A DNA stretch of 64,000 nt from contig OY997590.1 in the NCBI GenBank assembly GCA_963921825.1, positions 45,277,039 through 45,341,038 on the forward strand, written 5' to 3'. Numbering within the stretch: position 1 is the first letter of the stretch; the number at the start of each line of letters is the position of its first letter. This document shows positions 44,416 through 56,497 of this stretch, piece after piece. The DNA comes from Erodium maritimum. Lineage: Eukaryota; Streptophyta; Magnoliopsida; Geraniales; Geraniaceae. The translations under genes were made by a program, and so were the position numbers. The notes under the pieces were generated by a model. That model worked only from the letters and a program-made list of their open reading frames with translations. It was not told the origin of the DNA and ran no database searches.

Positions 44416-45382
44416 TGTCACGCCCCGAATTCAGTATAACCGAACCCAGAACGCGAACGGTGAATCAAGTAAAACAAAGTCTCAAATAGTTTAATAAACC
44501 GCTTTTAAAGCACCACTTGTATTAATCAAAACAATATTTTACAAACTGAGTTTTAATTTAAAAAAAACGAAAGAACACTAAAACATGAGTGTACGTCACT
44601 AGACAACCCCGACAGCCCGGACTCTCGCTCCCAGCTCTTCAAGCCTCGAGAGATCCTCCTAGTCCGCCTCGCGAACGATACCTGTAGGAAAATCAGCAAG
44701 GGGTGAGCGTTTTGCTCACCACCACGAACACCAGATTGACTACGTCATACATCAGAAATGTCGGGATCACCGGCAACAAACAAAAACACAGGGGACCACT
44801 ACCCCAAATCACATGTTAAACCCGACAATCACACAAATCACTGCCAATTTCCCCAACCATCTAAAACCCGTGCACGTAATGGAGACCCCAAATCAGAGAC
44901 CGAACAACCAGTCCATTAGTCACACCGACAAGGTAAAGCACAACCCTCACACGATCCTATATGCATTTACTTGTAACTTTCCGGAACCAAACCAGTATTC
45001 GCTACTCGTCCCTACCTCAGAGGCCTGCGGGAAAAGTAGTAAAAGGGATGAGCGTTCCGCTCACCTCCACGGATACCCGTCCGATTATGGCATACTAGTA
45101 AAGCATCAACAACTTACCAATCCAAACAAGGCAAACAACTACCTCAAAACCTGATACCAAACCGTCACAACTGCTCACGATATCAATACCTCAAATGCTC
45201 GCTCACGTAAGGGAAACCTCGAATGGGGATCATAATCTCAACTAAGCAAAACACTATCGCTCACCAAATCAACACCCCAATTACCCGATCACGTAGGGGA
45301 AACCTCAAAACGGGGATCATATTCTCAGCTACACAAATCGCTATTGCTCACAACATCAATATCCCAATTACCCGATCACATA

Positions 45383-45652
45383 GGGGAAACCTCAAACAAC
45401 CCACTCACGTGAGGGAAACCTCAAACCACCCGTTCACGTGAGGGAAACCTCAAACAACCCACTCACGTGAGGGAAACCTCAAACCAACCGTTCACGTGAG
45501 GGAAACCTCAAACAACCCACTCACGTGAGGGAAACCTCAAACCACCCGTTCACGTGAGGGAAACCTCAAACAACCCGTGCACGTGAGGGAAACCTCAAAC
45601 CACTCGTTCACGTGAGGGAAACCTCAAACGACCCGCTCACGTGAGGGAAACC
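45383..45652. repeat. 29-bp tandem array with nine CACGTG motifs
   Basis: Unit CACGTGAGGGAAACCTCAAA plus a 9-bp variable tail. CACGTG occurs at 45406, 45435, 45464, 45493, 45522, 45551, 45580, 45609 and 45638, exactly 29 bp apart. CACGTG is the plant G-box core bound by bHLH and bZIP factors. More degenerate copies (CACGTAGGGGAAACCTC) precede it from about 45200. Confidence 0.95.
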
Positions 45653-45904
45653 TCGTTCGTACAGCGCCGCAGCGCATCAACCCTAACCCCTCTCCGTGGT
45701 GAGACCCTGACACAGAGGCGCTGTATCACCATCGTAGGTTATTGATGAGTCTCGAACCCAAGGCCTCACCCTTTAACACAGAACTTACGACCTTTGTAAA
45801 CAAACACAATCGTGAACAAAGTCACGCAATATCAACAATATCAACACACACAATGCACACAAGATCACAAAGGATCAACACACATACTGCACAACCACAA
45901 GGCT

Positions 45905-46262
45905 CAACACTTTACCGATCGCGCGTCGGAAGGTACGACACACCTCACGGGGACCACAGCCCTCGACACTTTACCGATCGCGCATCTGAAGGTACGACAC
46001 ACCTCACGGGCATAACTCAAGCCTCAGCACTTTCCCAATCGCGCACCGGAAGGTACGACACACCTCACGGGGACCACAACCCTCAGCAATTTACCGGTCG
46101 GGCGTTGGAAGGTACGACACACCTCTCGGGCACAGCTCAAGCCTCAGCACTTTACCAATCACGCGCCGGAAGATACGACACACCTCACGGGGAACATAGC
46201 CCTCGACACTTTACCGGTCGTGCATCGGAAGGTACGACACACCTCTCGGGCACAGCTCATCC
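45905..46262. repeat. 60-bp tandem array, about six copies
   Basis: Unit includes ACTTTACCGATCGCGC, GGAAGGTACGACACACCTC and ACGGGGACCAC. Copies alternate between two forms (GGGGACCACAGCCCTCG and GGGCACAGCTCAAGCCTCA), suggesting duplication of a 120-bp dimer. Confidence 0.88.
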
Positions 46263-46599
46263 AAGTATCACCAGAACAATCACAATCACAACCAAATATC
46301 ACACAATACTCCGTAAATAGCAAAATTAACATCACGACTAACTACCACTCAACAAGTCAGTCAACAACCATACAGGTTCAACACCCCACATGCACTCATG
46401 GCCATACCGTGGCACCCTTTATCGATGGCAAGTCGGCAGGCGGCCAAACCTCCACGCCAATCACACAAATTATACGAATGCTCAACAACCAGCGAAAATA
46501 ACATAATGACTAGCTACCACTCAGCAAGTCAGTCAACAACCATACAGGTTTAACACCCCACAAGCACTCATGGACACACACAACCACAAACAGTTCATT

Positions 46600-46905
46600 A
46601 ACCCTACGACACCACCAAGTGCCACATGCATTTCTATTGTTCGACAAGTTCACTCAACCTACGACACCACCAAGTGTCACATGCAATTCTATTATTCGAC
46701 AGGTTCACTTAATCTACGACACCACCAAGTGTCACATGCAGTTCTATTATTCGACAAGTTTACTTATCCTACGACACCAACAATGTCACATGCATTTCTA
46801 CTGTTCGACATGTTTACTTATCCTACGACACCAACAGTGTCACATGCATTTCTACTATTCGACAAGTTTACTTATCCTATGACACCAACAGTGTCACAAG
46901 CATTT
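46600..46905. repeat. About 55-bp tandem array, six copies
   Basis: Unit CCTACGACACCACCAAGTG followed by TCACATGCAATTCTATTATT and a CGACAAGTT(C/T)ACTTA tail. Single copies of the same unit occur in solo LTR B (24350-24475) and in the LTR from 61486 (63005-63165). Confidence 0.88.
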
Positions 46906-48295
46906 CTACTGATAACTTTCCCTAGTCAAGGCCGATTTCCGGCTACTTTTCCCTACCACGTAAAGAGTTCCAAATGTCCACGCTCAAGCTCCGGCGCGCT
47001 CGCGATCACCCGCTTAGCCTCCTCTTTCTGCGGTCGGTGGCACAGTCCTAAGTGATCAAAATAATACACTTTTTAATATGCACGCAAAACCCGAATTTAA
47101 AGTAATTAACGTCAAAATGAAACCCCGACAATGCCGATCACTCCCAAACTTCCCAATTGCTCGACATTGTCAAAAATGGGCCCGGAAAGGCCCGATTCGC
47201 CCGACTCGGCGAATCTGCCCGGGATCGGAAAAATGCGCTCCAGGGCTCCGAAAATTCCCATTTTCGTTTCTACAACCCTAATATAATTCACGTGTTCCAA
47301 CGCAATCGACGGAATCAATTTCTGATACCCGAGCGATTTAATTCCGCGTTTAAAGTTTCTAACCCAAATTTCCGAATTCTCACAGATTAATTCCATAATT
47401 CGTTCCGGGTGTGAATTATCGACTCGGGGATCATCCAAGACCACCGGAACACGAAAAACCCGAGGCCCGGCCAAGTGGGCCTTACACGGCCACACCGGAA
47501 AACGCTCCTTTTCGCCCCAAAATGTTCCTAACGAACTCCAATCCTTAAACCAACCTAATTTAAACCATTTAAACTCAAACCCTAGAATTCAAACGTACCA
47601 AAACGAGAAAAAATCGGGTTCTCACCGTAGGGAATGATGAGGGGAGCTCGAATACGCAACCGTTGAGATGATTCGTCGGTCGGAACGTCGGGAAATCACC
47701 AAAAACCCTAACTTCCCTTTTTCCCTTTTCTTTTTCCCTTCTCCTTCTTCTCTCTTCTTTCTCTCTCCTTCTTTCTCTTTTTTTTTCTAAATGGCCGAAC
47801 ACCTCTCCTTCTCTTTCCTTTTATTTTGTTCAAAAACAACCATCCACCACTTGTTTGACATGTGTCAAGTGGGTTCCACAGCTTTAAAAATTATCTTGGT
47901 AGATATTTTTCAGTCCGATTCACGAAATTCGGCCGTCTCGGGTCCCGTGCAGGCCCATTTACCAAGAATTTATGAAACTTCGCGTTCTACAGGAAAATGG
48001 CCCAACTAAGACCGCTGTGACGACGACTAAGCTTTTTGGATCCAAATCAGGCCTCGAACGGACCAAAACGTCGCTCGGTTGACTTTTTCGGCAAAAAGTC
48101 AACTTTTCCCGAATTGGTTCAAAAGTTGCCCCGAGTCACCCAGAACTCACTTTGGTCGATATCGGGGTCAACTTAAGTCCGATATGACCCTCGGGGTCAA
48201 TTTTAGGTTCATTTAGGTGTTTGTCCCAAAATTTTAAATTTTTCCGTTTTTCCGCCGATTGACCAGCGTTGACTAGGAGCGGTCCTTACACACTG

Positions 48296-49909
48296 TGTGG
48301 CATGCATCTGACTCAGGGTGTGGCGATGCATGAATGAATGGAAAGCTCCTCGCCCGATCGAGCTCGTGTGAGCCCGGAGCCCGGCGCCTCGCATGTGATT
48401 AATGTCCATACGCTCTCTAATCCATAGTTGGGGTGCCTCCCAACAAGCGCATTTGTTTAACGTCGTTAGCTCGACGAAAGGGGCGGCCTAAGCCACCCGT
48501 TTTATCCTCTTCACGACTCATTGGAAAGTGTTGCAAGGTTTTCTCTCACCCAAACACCTTCACTTATCTCCTTCGGCTTCCTCCACAAATTCACCACCAA
48601 GCTAAGATCATTTTCCACCAGAATCCTACACATACAACATGAAAGGTTACATTCTTGAATATGGACTAAAGTTTCTCTCAATACCTTGCTCTTTTCCCTG
48701 AGAACATTCAGAAGCTCTTTTTCCCTGTCATCAGATAAGTTAGATGGAATCACAATAGGGTACATATCATTCTCATTCAGATACACACATTTCATATTGT
48801 TTGGTAGACATATAAGCCGAATCTTCGTATCTACCCTGTCATTGTTCTCTAATTCAAAATTGATGAGTTTACATGTTGAGTCCCTGAATTTAACATTACC
48901 CTTGACCACATAAAATGTTTTCTGCTCCTCACCATACCTGACTGTGATTTCCCCTCGTTCTGCATCAATTAAGGCTATAACAGTAGCCAAAAATGGTCCC
49001 CCATAATGAGAGGGATCCTATGATCCTCCTCCATGTCTAGTACTATGAAATCTGTAGGGTATATAAATTTCCCAACCTTTACTAATACATTCTCTATTAT
49101 GCCCCTGGGATGTTTAATTGGCCTATCTGCTAATTGTAAGGTCACCGAGGTTGGTGTGGGTTCATCCCCAAGTCCTAACTTCCTGAACACAGATGATGGC
49201 ATAAGGTTATACTGACCCCTAAATCACATAGGGACTTATCAAAGTGTACACTACCTATCTCACATGGTATAGTAAAGCTCCCTGGGTCCTTACACTTAAG
49301 AGGTAATTTGTTCAACAATATGGCTGAACACTCTTCATTCAGATTCACAATCTCTCCATCTAATAACTTCTTCTTCTGGCCTAGCAACCTTTTCATAAAT
49401 TTAGTTATCTTAGGAATCTTGGTTAATGCTTCGAGATGGGGAATATTAATATCCAATCTCCTAAAAATATCTAGAAATGAAGAATATTGACCAACAAACC
49501 TACTATCCTTACGCGCGGAGGGAAAAGGAAGAGGTGGAGTCCACTTTTCTGATTCAACAATGGACTCCCTTACCGTCTTACTTGTGATGGGTTCTTTAAC
49601 CTCTGCCCCTTTATGGTGTACCTCAGCTGTATCCTCATCCTGTGGAGGGACATGTTCCTCTAGTGCCTTCTGGCTATGTTCCTCTCGTGCCTGATTGCGA
49701 ATTGACATTATGACATTGACACTCTCCCTGGGGTTCCTTTCTGTGTTGCTTGGGAGGCTTCCTGGAGCCTTGGAATTCAATATAGCTGATATTTGTCCAA
49801 TTTGGATCTCTATGTTTTGGAACCGAGCGTCATTGTTCCTGTTCACTGTCTGCTGCTCCTGTACAGATGCCTTGTGCAGCTCAATCACCTCCATTTTATC
49901 CTCCTTCAT
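48296..49909 (-). pseudogene. Athila gag end and protease, truncated before RT
   Basis: Reads right to left. 49909-49175 holds the Athila linker: FPSARKDSRFVGQYSSFLDIF, LTKIPKITKFMKRLLG and LNEECSAILLNKLP, then DPGSFTIPCEIGSVHFDKSL with the protease-like CDLGVS motif (usually DLGAS). 49202-48975 continues with LADRPIKHPRGIIENVLVKV and DFIVLDMEED. 48990-48511 ends LLNVLREK and CMCRILVENDLS, the segment just before RT, then stops. 48440-48480 is the GGGTGCCTCCCAACAAGCGC box that in Athila-like elements follows pol, so RT, RNase H and integrase have been deleted. Confidence 0.82.
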
Positions 49910-49929
49910 CTATGCCATCATGGTTAGCA

Positions 49930-51102
49930 TCATCTGCTCAAGTTTGGAGGAAGAATCTTGTGAATGCGCATTTTGAGGCTGTTATTGATACTGTTGATTT
50001 TGGTGCCACTGCTGGAAATGCTAGTTCTGAGACCTCTGCTGATTTGTCCTTGAGGTTTTTGTTGAAATCCATGAGGAACTTGAATCTGGTTCCCTACATA
50101 GTTTGTAGTTTCTCCCTGAGGATCTCCAATACCTTCAATATAGTCAAGAGGATCAAAAAATGAGGGTACCTGCATTGCACCCAACTTCTTTGTCACACTC
50201 GGGACAATTTGGTCCACCACCTTATCCATTGATGATGACTCCACTGCATTGACCGTCCCTTTGGTTCCTGTTTCTCTTCTGTTGGAATACCAAACATTGT
50301 TAGAGGCCATTAAATTCAAAAGAACCACATTTCTTTCTGGGATTAATTGCACAAAAGAACCACCAGCAGCTGAACCCAGTTGTCCTTGGCTGACTTCATT
50401 CAGACTAGAATAAAAAGTCTGTAATTGCACCCATAAGGGCTGCCCATGATGTGGACACTGTCTCAGTAGGTCAGAGAACCTTTGCCATGCTTCCACCAAT
50501 GTTTCACCCCCCTGTTGAAGAAATGTGTTGATATCTGCTCTCAGCTTAATTGTCTTCTTAGGTGGGAAAAAATGGTTCATGAATGCATCAACTAACTGGT
50601 CCCATGTTCTGATGCTCCCAGTAGGCAATTCACGTAGCCATTTACTGGTTTTATCCTTTAATGAAAAATGAAAAATTCGAAGGCGCACTGCATCATCTGA
50701 AACCCCATTATTCAAAGCTCCAGGAATATTTGTCAGGTGTTCCAATGGGTCGTTTCTCACCATGTTGATAATAGGTGGTTTAATCTCAAATCTCTGTGCT
50801 TCAACCGGTGGTGAAACAATACTAGTTTCGAGGCCTCGGATTTGAGTTCCATACTCCATCAATGATCTTTGTCTAGGTGGCTCATCTGGAACAAACAATG
50901 GATTCATTCCATGAGGAGTTGGAGGTTGCTCCCTAATTGGGTCCTCATCCCTTTGTTGCATCAAGTCTCTTTGGTTGCCATCCTGGTTATACTCATTATC
51001 TGAGTGATGACTTGAACCAGAGTGATGACTCATAGTTTGCTTCCCTTGACGCTTCGCGATCCGAGCGTTTCTCTCGACCTCTGCAATATCTGTAGTTAAC
51101 AA
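49930..51102 (-). pseudogene. Athila-like gag
   Basis: 390-codon open frame. After a polar N-terminus (MLTTDIAEVERNARIAKRQG, SHHSGSSHHSD) comes the retrotransposon gag core: FEIKPPIINMVRNDPLEHL, RLRIFHFSLKDKTSKWLREL, then TWDQLVDAFMNHFFPPKKT and ETLVEAWQRFSDLLRQCPHH. This is the Athila/Tat capsid pattern. The C-terminal part loses similarity after a probable frameshift near 50090, and the reading moves to the frame at 49909. Confidence 0.85.
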
Positions 51103-51214
51103 ACTCGAAGAGGGGGTGAGACCGCAATTGCATCAAAAAATTAAATTAAATACAATAAAAAAAATAAAATAGTCTTAATACGAATTACAAACGTATCAGA
51201 GTTGCCTTAGTTGC

Positions 51215-51232
51215 TCCCCGACAACGACGCCA
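51215..51232 (-). promoter_or_regulatory. Primer-binding site, tRNA-Asp, Athila
   Basis: Coding strand TGGCGTCGTTGTCGGGGA differs from the standard tRNA-Asp site at two C-to-T positions. It lies 6 bp from the LTR start at 51239. Confidence 0.85.
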
Positions 51233-51238
51233 TTAACT

Positions 51239-51380
51239 TGACACTCTAAGAATTAACTCTCAGAATGGTACGACAAGCGTACCGGTCGTCAAGTAGTATT
51301 CAGGGTTTAGTCCGAGATATCACACCCAATGGAAAAATTAGACAAGAACTTTACTTAATTAATTCAATGGTCAAGTTATT
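51239..51380 (-). repeat. Athila-like 5' LTR, first 142 bp
   Basis: Matches 38079-38220 of the 3' LTR, then is interrupted at 51381 by the Tekay-like element. The 3' LTR continues past this point with TTCAATGCTCAATCTATTCC (39576 onward), matching TTCAATGGTCAAGTTATT here. Confidence 0.88.
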
Positions 51381-54300
51381 TGTCACGCCCGAAATCCGGT
51401 TTTGACCGGACTCAAGACGTGACCAGAATTGATAACAGAAAAGCGATAAAAAGATAATAAACGTAAACTCTAAATAAATAAATAAACCATCTTAAATCAA
51501 CAGTAAATGGTTTAGAATCTCCAGTGAGTCACAGCTCAACGAAAATAGTCAAATAAATCATGTTTAAAACACAAGACCAACACAATTCTAAGAAAAAACC
51601 CAAGATGTCCAAAAGCTCCCGAGCCTCGAACTCCCTAGACATCAGCTACACCTGTAAAACAGTAAGAAAACTAAAGGGGATGAGCTTACGCTCAGTAGGA
51701 AAAACCTTAACAAGTCAACCTTTAGATCAATACTGTATCGTACAACAGATAACTCGAATAATAACCAAAAACGACCAACAATGAAATAATATACAATAAA
51801 ATTGAATAAGACAAGTATAATGAAATAACATATATAAATAAGATAGAATAAGATAGTTCACACTTCTTGAAAATAACATTATCTTGAGGGTTCCATGACG
51901 GAATCGATGTAAAGTATCATAACGATTAAATAAGAGTAATTGATATCATGCCAACCACTTGCTTTCTCAAGCCTCCGATCCATGAATAGATTCTAGTATC
52001 ACCTCGGTTCCCATATTCCGATCTACTAGAGTATTCATATCACATCAGATTTTCCCTCGGTCTGGAGGAGGCACATACGTCGGAGCACCGGAAACCATCC
52101 CATAGGGATGCTCATCTTCGGTGTTCTCGAAAGTGTCTCCACGACCATAAGTCATAGGGAACCAAGGTAGTGCTTCCATAGGATGCACACTCTTGGGTGA
52201 GACTATAATCACCATCTCTCATGAGGGAATCCACTCAATATCGCGCAGGATCTGCCGAGCCCTTAGGCCCCTCACATCACTCCATAATCACTCAATATCC
52301 CGTAGGATCTGCCGAGCTCTCAGGCTCCAATAACCACTCAATAATCACTCAATATCCCGTAGGATCTGCCGAGCTCTTAGGCTCCAATAACCACTCAATA
52401 ATTACTCAATAATCACTCTCTCTGTCAAACTCCAACCACCACAACGGCACTGGATTACCCCCCCCCCCTCCCCGGTGTAGTACCGAACCAAACAACAAAC
52501 AACATTTCAAGAATAAGAATAAATACACAAGCACTAAATCCATACAACAATGAACCTTTCTCAAATCATACTTTCATCGAGCAAAGACATCCAATCACAC
52601 TCCACACTTACCGTATACTTACCTGTCACGAACCAACAGTACATCGATCACCTGATTGACCCCTTTGGCACAACCAGTCATACTCGATCATCCGTTCAAT
52701 CAACAATTATAACAACACAATCACTCAACCAATCAAGTAAGCATTCAATCAAACAACAATCATGTGAACGATTAATTGAACATTTAAACATACAAGCTAA
52801 CTAGTTTCATTAGACCCTTAGTTTATCCTAACAACTAGCAACCAAGCATGTGATCCTAGCACACAACTAATCCAAGATCTCTTCAAAGCCTCTCTACCAG
52901 TAAATCAAGTCCCAAGTATTGAAAGCACGCTTCACTAATTATCGTCATCCTAAAGATGCATACTAGACTCATCCGATTATTAGTAATTGAAATACAATTA
53001 TTCTAGTTATTCGCATCCTATAGGCAATTCTAGGACCTTTCCGATTTTATTATCCTAATCATGCATACTAAGCGTTTAAATAAGAAGTTAAGACTTTCCC
53101 TACCTTGTGGTCTTCCTCTAAACTCTGTTGTCAAGCTTCAAAAGTCGCAACTCCGTTCTTCACACAGGTACCGGTAGGGTCTTCGATCCTCGGGATCGAA
53201 AACAAGGTCTTTGAACACAAAACAAACTCTAATTAGACTCCACTTAACAGCAGGTAAAGCCCCCAAAACTCTCCCAAAAGTTCAGCTCCAAACAAAGATC
53301 GAAAACGGTGTAAAACCCTCAAAATACACCAAAGCTGGTCTGTCACGGACACGGTCACGGATCCGTGGACTGCGCCGTCACGGATCTCCTCACGAAGCCG
53401 TGTCTGACACCGTCACGGCCTCCCTCACGAAGCAGTGGCGTCCACCGTCATGGTCCCTGTCACGGATCCGTGACGGGTCTGGACAGTTCCGCCTTCTTCT
53501 TCCTCCAAACGCGATTTTCACGAAAAACACTTCAAAAACTCCATTTTCAGTCCTCTAAAACTCCCAAAAACAGTCCAATAACTCCATTTCTCCTCTACCC
53601 AAGGTAGGAATCATCCAACAACAAGTACTCAAAGGATTTTCTCAATAAAAAACCATCAAAACTCAAGGATTTCAACAACCAACCATCCACTTCTTCTCCA
53701 CAACATCATCTAACACTATATAAGCTCAAACCCAACAAGTTATAGTCCAAAGTAGGAAAACCGAAGAGATGGAAGTGATGGAAAAGAAGAGTTGAGGATG
53801 TACAAACCTCTAGGATAATGAGTTGATGAAGATGAAGGGATTTTAGAGATGATTTGGGTAGAGATTGATACAAAAGGTCTCTCTTTTCTCTTGCTTTCTC
53901 TTCAAGACACCATCGAAGCTCCAAGCTCTCCCTCCTCTCTCAATTTTAGGCTGCCCCTAGAGAATAAATCTGAAATTGTGTCATCTAATGCCTTAAAAAG
54001 AACTAGAGGTGGAAAAGACCAAAAACCCTCTAGTTCTTATCCCTTTTATGGACAACTAGTGAGGGTAGAGATGTCATTTGAGCCTCTTTCCTTTCCCCCA
54101 AGCCATTAGTGACACTTGGCATAGTGGGGACCACTCTCTTTCATTTAAAATCCAGCAGTCCAATTTAATTGCATTACTCGATAAAAAGTTTGGTTTTGTC
54201 TAAAGTTGACTTTTTCCAATATTATACTCAAACGAAAGGAAACGGCTCAACTAAGCTAACCGTGATGACGGCTAAGAGTTTTGGGCCCCGGAAAAGCCCC

Positions 54301-54391
54301 GAATGATCTTCTGAGTCATCGGTTGACTTTTCCGGTAGAAAGTCAAACTTGCTTTTAAAAGTCACTGGTTCGACCGGGAGCGGTTCTTACA
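51381..54391 (-). repeat. Tekay-like 3' LTR, 3.0 kb
   Basis: TGTCACGCCCGAAATCCGG to GAGCGGTTCTTACA. The first kilobase is nearly identical to 60492-61485; for example the small ORFs at 51560 and 60671 differ at two residues. It contains a short CAATATCCCGTAGGATCTGC array (52240-52420), a C run at 52458-52470, and a GTCACGGATCCGTG-rich inverted stretch at 53340-53480. Confidence 0.92.
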
Positions 54392-54392
54392 A

Positions 54393-54410
54393 TCTACCCC
54401 CCTTAAAAGA
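54393..54410 (-). promoter_or_regulatory. Polypurine tract of the Tekay-like element
   Basis: Coding strand CTTTTAAGGGGGGTAGA, immediately before the LTR start TGTAAGAACC. Confidence 0.85.
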
Positions 54411-54779
54411 ATTTCGTCCTCGAAATTAAAAGTACAGGTACCTCAAAGATCGAACAGGTGGGGGTACTTCTCTCGGATCTCGTCCTCTCGCTCCCAGGCC
54501 GAGTCGGCTCCCTAATGCTTCCATTGCACTCGAACCAAAGGTATAGTAGTCCTCCGTAAGACCTTCTCTCCTGTATCCACAATCCTGACGGGCTGCTCCT
54601 CATAAGAGACATCATCTGCCACTTCGATGTCTGCCCACTCGATCACATGGGAGGGATCTGCCGTGTACTTCCGAAGTTAAGACACATGGAAAACGTTATG
54701 CATGTTCCCAAGCTGCGGTGGCAAAGCTAAGCGATAGGCCACAACTCCAACTCTCTCCAAGATCTCAAATGGTCCAATG

Positions 54780-55774
54780 AAGCGTGGAGACATTTTCCCT
54801 CCGCCGCGGTTATACCGCAATAGACCCTTCTTCGGGCTCACTCTCAGGAATACATGGTCTCCGACCGAGAACTCAAGCGGTCTATGACGTCTGTCTGCAT
54901 AGCTCTTCTGACGACTCTATGCGGTCTTCAACCACTCTCTGATCAACATGACCTTCTCTGTCGTCTCTCTCACCATATCGGGACCAAGTATGCTCCGTTC
55001 CCCTACCTCTGCCCAACACACTGGCGACCTACACGGTCTACCGTACAAAGCCTCAAATGGTGCCATCCCAATGCTAGACTGATAACTGTTGTAGTAGGCG
55101 AACTCTGCTAGAGGTAGATGATCCTCCCATGATCCCTGAAAGTCTAGCACACAAGCTCGAAGCATGTCCTCCAAAATCTGAATGGTACGCTCTGACTGTC
55201 CGTCTGTCTCAGGATGGTAAGTTGTACTCAGCAGCACCTCTGTCCCCAATGCCTTCTGTAGGCTCTTCCAGAATCTGGACGTGAAACACGGATCCCTATC
55301 AGATACTACTGATACCGGTACTCCATGAAGACGAATAATCTCCCTGATGTATAACTGACTCAACATGTCCACGATGTCAGTCATCCGCATCGCCAGAAAG
55401 TGTGCCGACTTGGTCAGTCGATCAACCACAACCCAAACGGCGTCATGTCCCTTAGACGACCTCGGTAGTCCACATTCAAAATCCATAGTGACGTGTTCCC
55501 ACTTCCACTCGGAGACCGGCAAAGGCTGTAGTAAGCCAGCGGGTCGCTGGTGTTCTGCCTTCACCTGCTGATAGGTGAGGCACCTCGAAACAAAGACTGC
55601 TACTGCCCTGCGCATCCCACGCCACCAGAACTGTCGTCGGATGTCTCTATACATCTTGGTGCCCCCGGGGTGCACAACAAGTCGCGAGTGGTGACACTCT
55701 CTCAACATGGTGTCCCTACATCCTCGGGGTACAAACAACCGTCCTCTAAAACGGAGACCCTGATCTGCACTCAA
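54780..55774 (-). pseudogene. Tekay-like integrase
   Basis: 55774-54917 is open (285 codons). Zinc-binding segment HHSRLVVHPGGTKMYRDI (His pair) with SRCLTYQQVK, where the second Cys of CxxC is replaced by Tyr. Catalytic residues: Asp in VTMDFECGLPRS, Asp in VVSDRDPCFTS and Glu in HPETDGQSERTIQ. The core ends FEALYGRPCRSP. After a stop at 54917 the tail continues to about 54780 with the VGDHVFLRVSPKKGLLRYN-type motif. No chromodomain is evident downstream. It would insert the cDNA into the genome; stops and the Cys-to-Tyr change make activity unlikely. Confidence 0.92.
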
Positions 55775-55843
55775 CTCCCAATCATCGATCTTTTCACCGT
55801 CCTCCAGTCTCTCACGAATCCCTATTGCTTCGACATCCTCGGC

Positions 55844-56485
55844 CTATGCCTCTAGCACCCGAGTGATCAACGTGGGCTGAGCCACTAATGCACACAAGGC
55901 CATACCATCTGTGACCTCCTCGAGCTCAAGTCTGAATGAACTCAGCTCTTCCAGCATAGTCCACTCTCGGACTGCCATGCTGGCGACACAATGAGTCGAC
56001 TTCCTGCTCAGAGCATCTGCGACGACGTTCGACTTGCCCGAATGATAGAGCAACTCGAAGTCGTACTCCTCGAGTAACTCCATCCATCGCCTCTAGCGCA
56101 TGTTCAGGTCGCGCTGAGAGAAAATGTACTTGAGGCTCTTATGGTCTAAGAACACTCTAAACTGCTCCCCGTATAGATAGTGTCTCAAACTCTTCAATGC
56201 AAAGACCACTGCCGCCAGTTCTAGATCATGTGTCGGGTAGTTGCGCTCATGTACCTTCAATTGTCTTGAGCTATAAGCAACTACCTTCCCGGACTGCATC
56301 AAGACACAACCAAGTCCCTCGCCTGAGGCGTCACAGTACACGTCATAGCCCACTCCCCGCTCCGGGACAATCAACACTGGAGCGGTAGTCAAACGAGCCT
56401 TTAGCTCTGAGAAAGAGTGCTTACACTCACTAGTCCAAAGGAAATTCGCTCCCTTACGAGTAAAAGCTATCATAGGTGCATCCAA
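55844..56485 (-). pseudogene. Tekay-like RNase H
   Basis: 56485-56093 contains [37 protein letters not shown] with the first catalytic Asp, [20 protein letters not shown] and [17 protein letters not shown]. After a stop at 56093, 56083-55844 continues with [20 protein letters not shown] and ADALSRK, the connection to integrase. Confidence 0.9.
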
Positions 56486-56497
56486 ACGTGAGAAATC

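Larger units (their letters stand above)
44416..48290 (-). mobile_element. Gypsy solo LTR, 3.9 kb
   Basis: TGTCACGCCCCGAATTCAG to GCGGTCCTTACA, flanked by CACTA (44411-44415) and CACTG (48291-48295), a TSD with one change. It shares the TGTCACGCCCC start and the AGCAAGGGGTGAGCGTTTTG segment with solo LTR B, and the CGATATCGGGGTCAACTTAAG-type end region. Internal tandem arrays: 45380-45650 (29 bp), 45905-46262 (60 bp) and 46600-46905 (about 55 bp). No gag-pol or primer site, so solo. ORFs inside, such as 45742-46320, follow the arrays and are not genes. Confidence 0.9.
38079..51380 (-). mobile_element. Athila-like Ty3/gypsy element with nested insertions
   Basis: Minus-strand element with 3' LTR at 38079 to about 40928 and 5' LTR starting at 51239 (only 142 bp seen before the Tekay-like insertion at 51381). 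Both LTRs share TGACACTCT(A/G)AGAATTAAC and GTACCGGTCGTCAAGTAGTA. The primer site matches tRNA-Asp, as in Athila. Gag and protease are readable at 48975-51102; RT, RNase H and integrase are missing. Two solo LTRs and one TIR element sit inside. It inserted into the PIF/Harbinger ORF at 38078. The right end lies beyond the window. Confidence 0.85.

Noticed and set aside
45383..45652. Regular 29-bp direct repeats that resemble a CRISPR array
   Set aside because: No unique spacers of usual length, no cas genes, a plant retrotransposon context, and the whole unit repeats. It is an LTR tandem array.
45742..46320. 192-codon ORF in solo LTR
   Set aside because: Follows the 60-bp array, whose period is a multiple of three, so it stays open by chance.
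53211..53607. Overlapping ORFs of 115 and 80 codons in the Tekay-like LTR
   Set aside because: They lie over a GTCACGGATCCGTG-rich repeat inside an LTR and have no family similarity.
54403..54615. 70-codon ORF beside the Tekay-like polypurine tract
   Set aside because: Lies in the region between integrase tail and LTR; no chromodomain pattern could be recognised.
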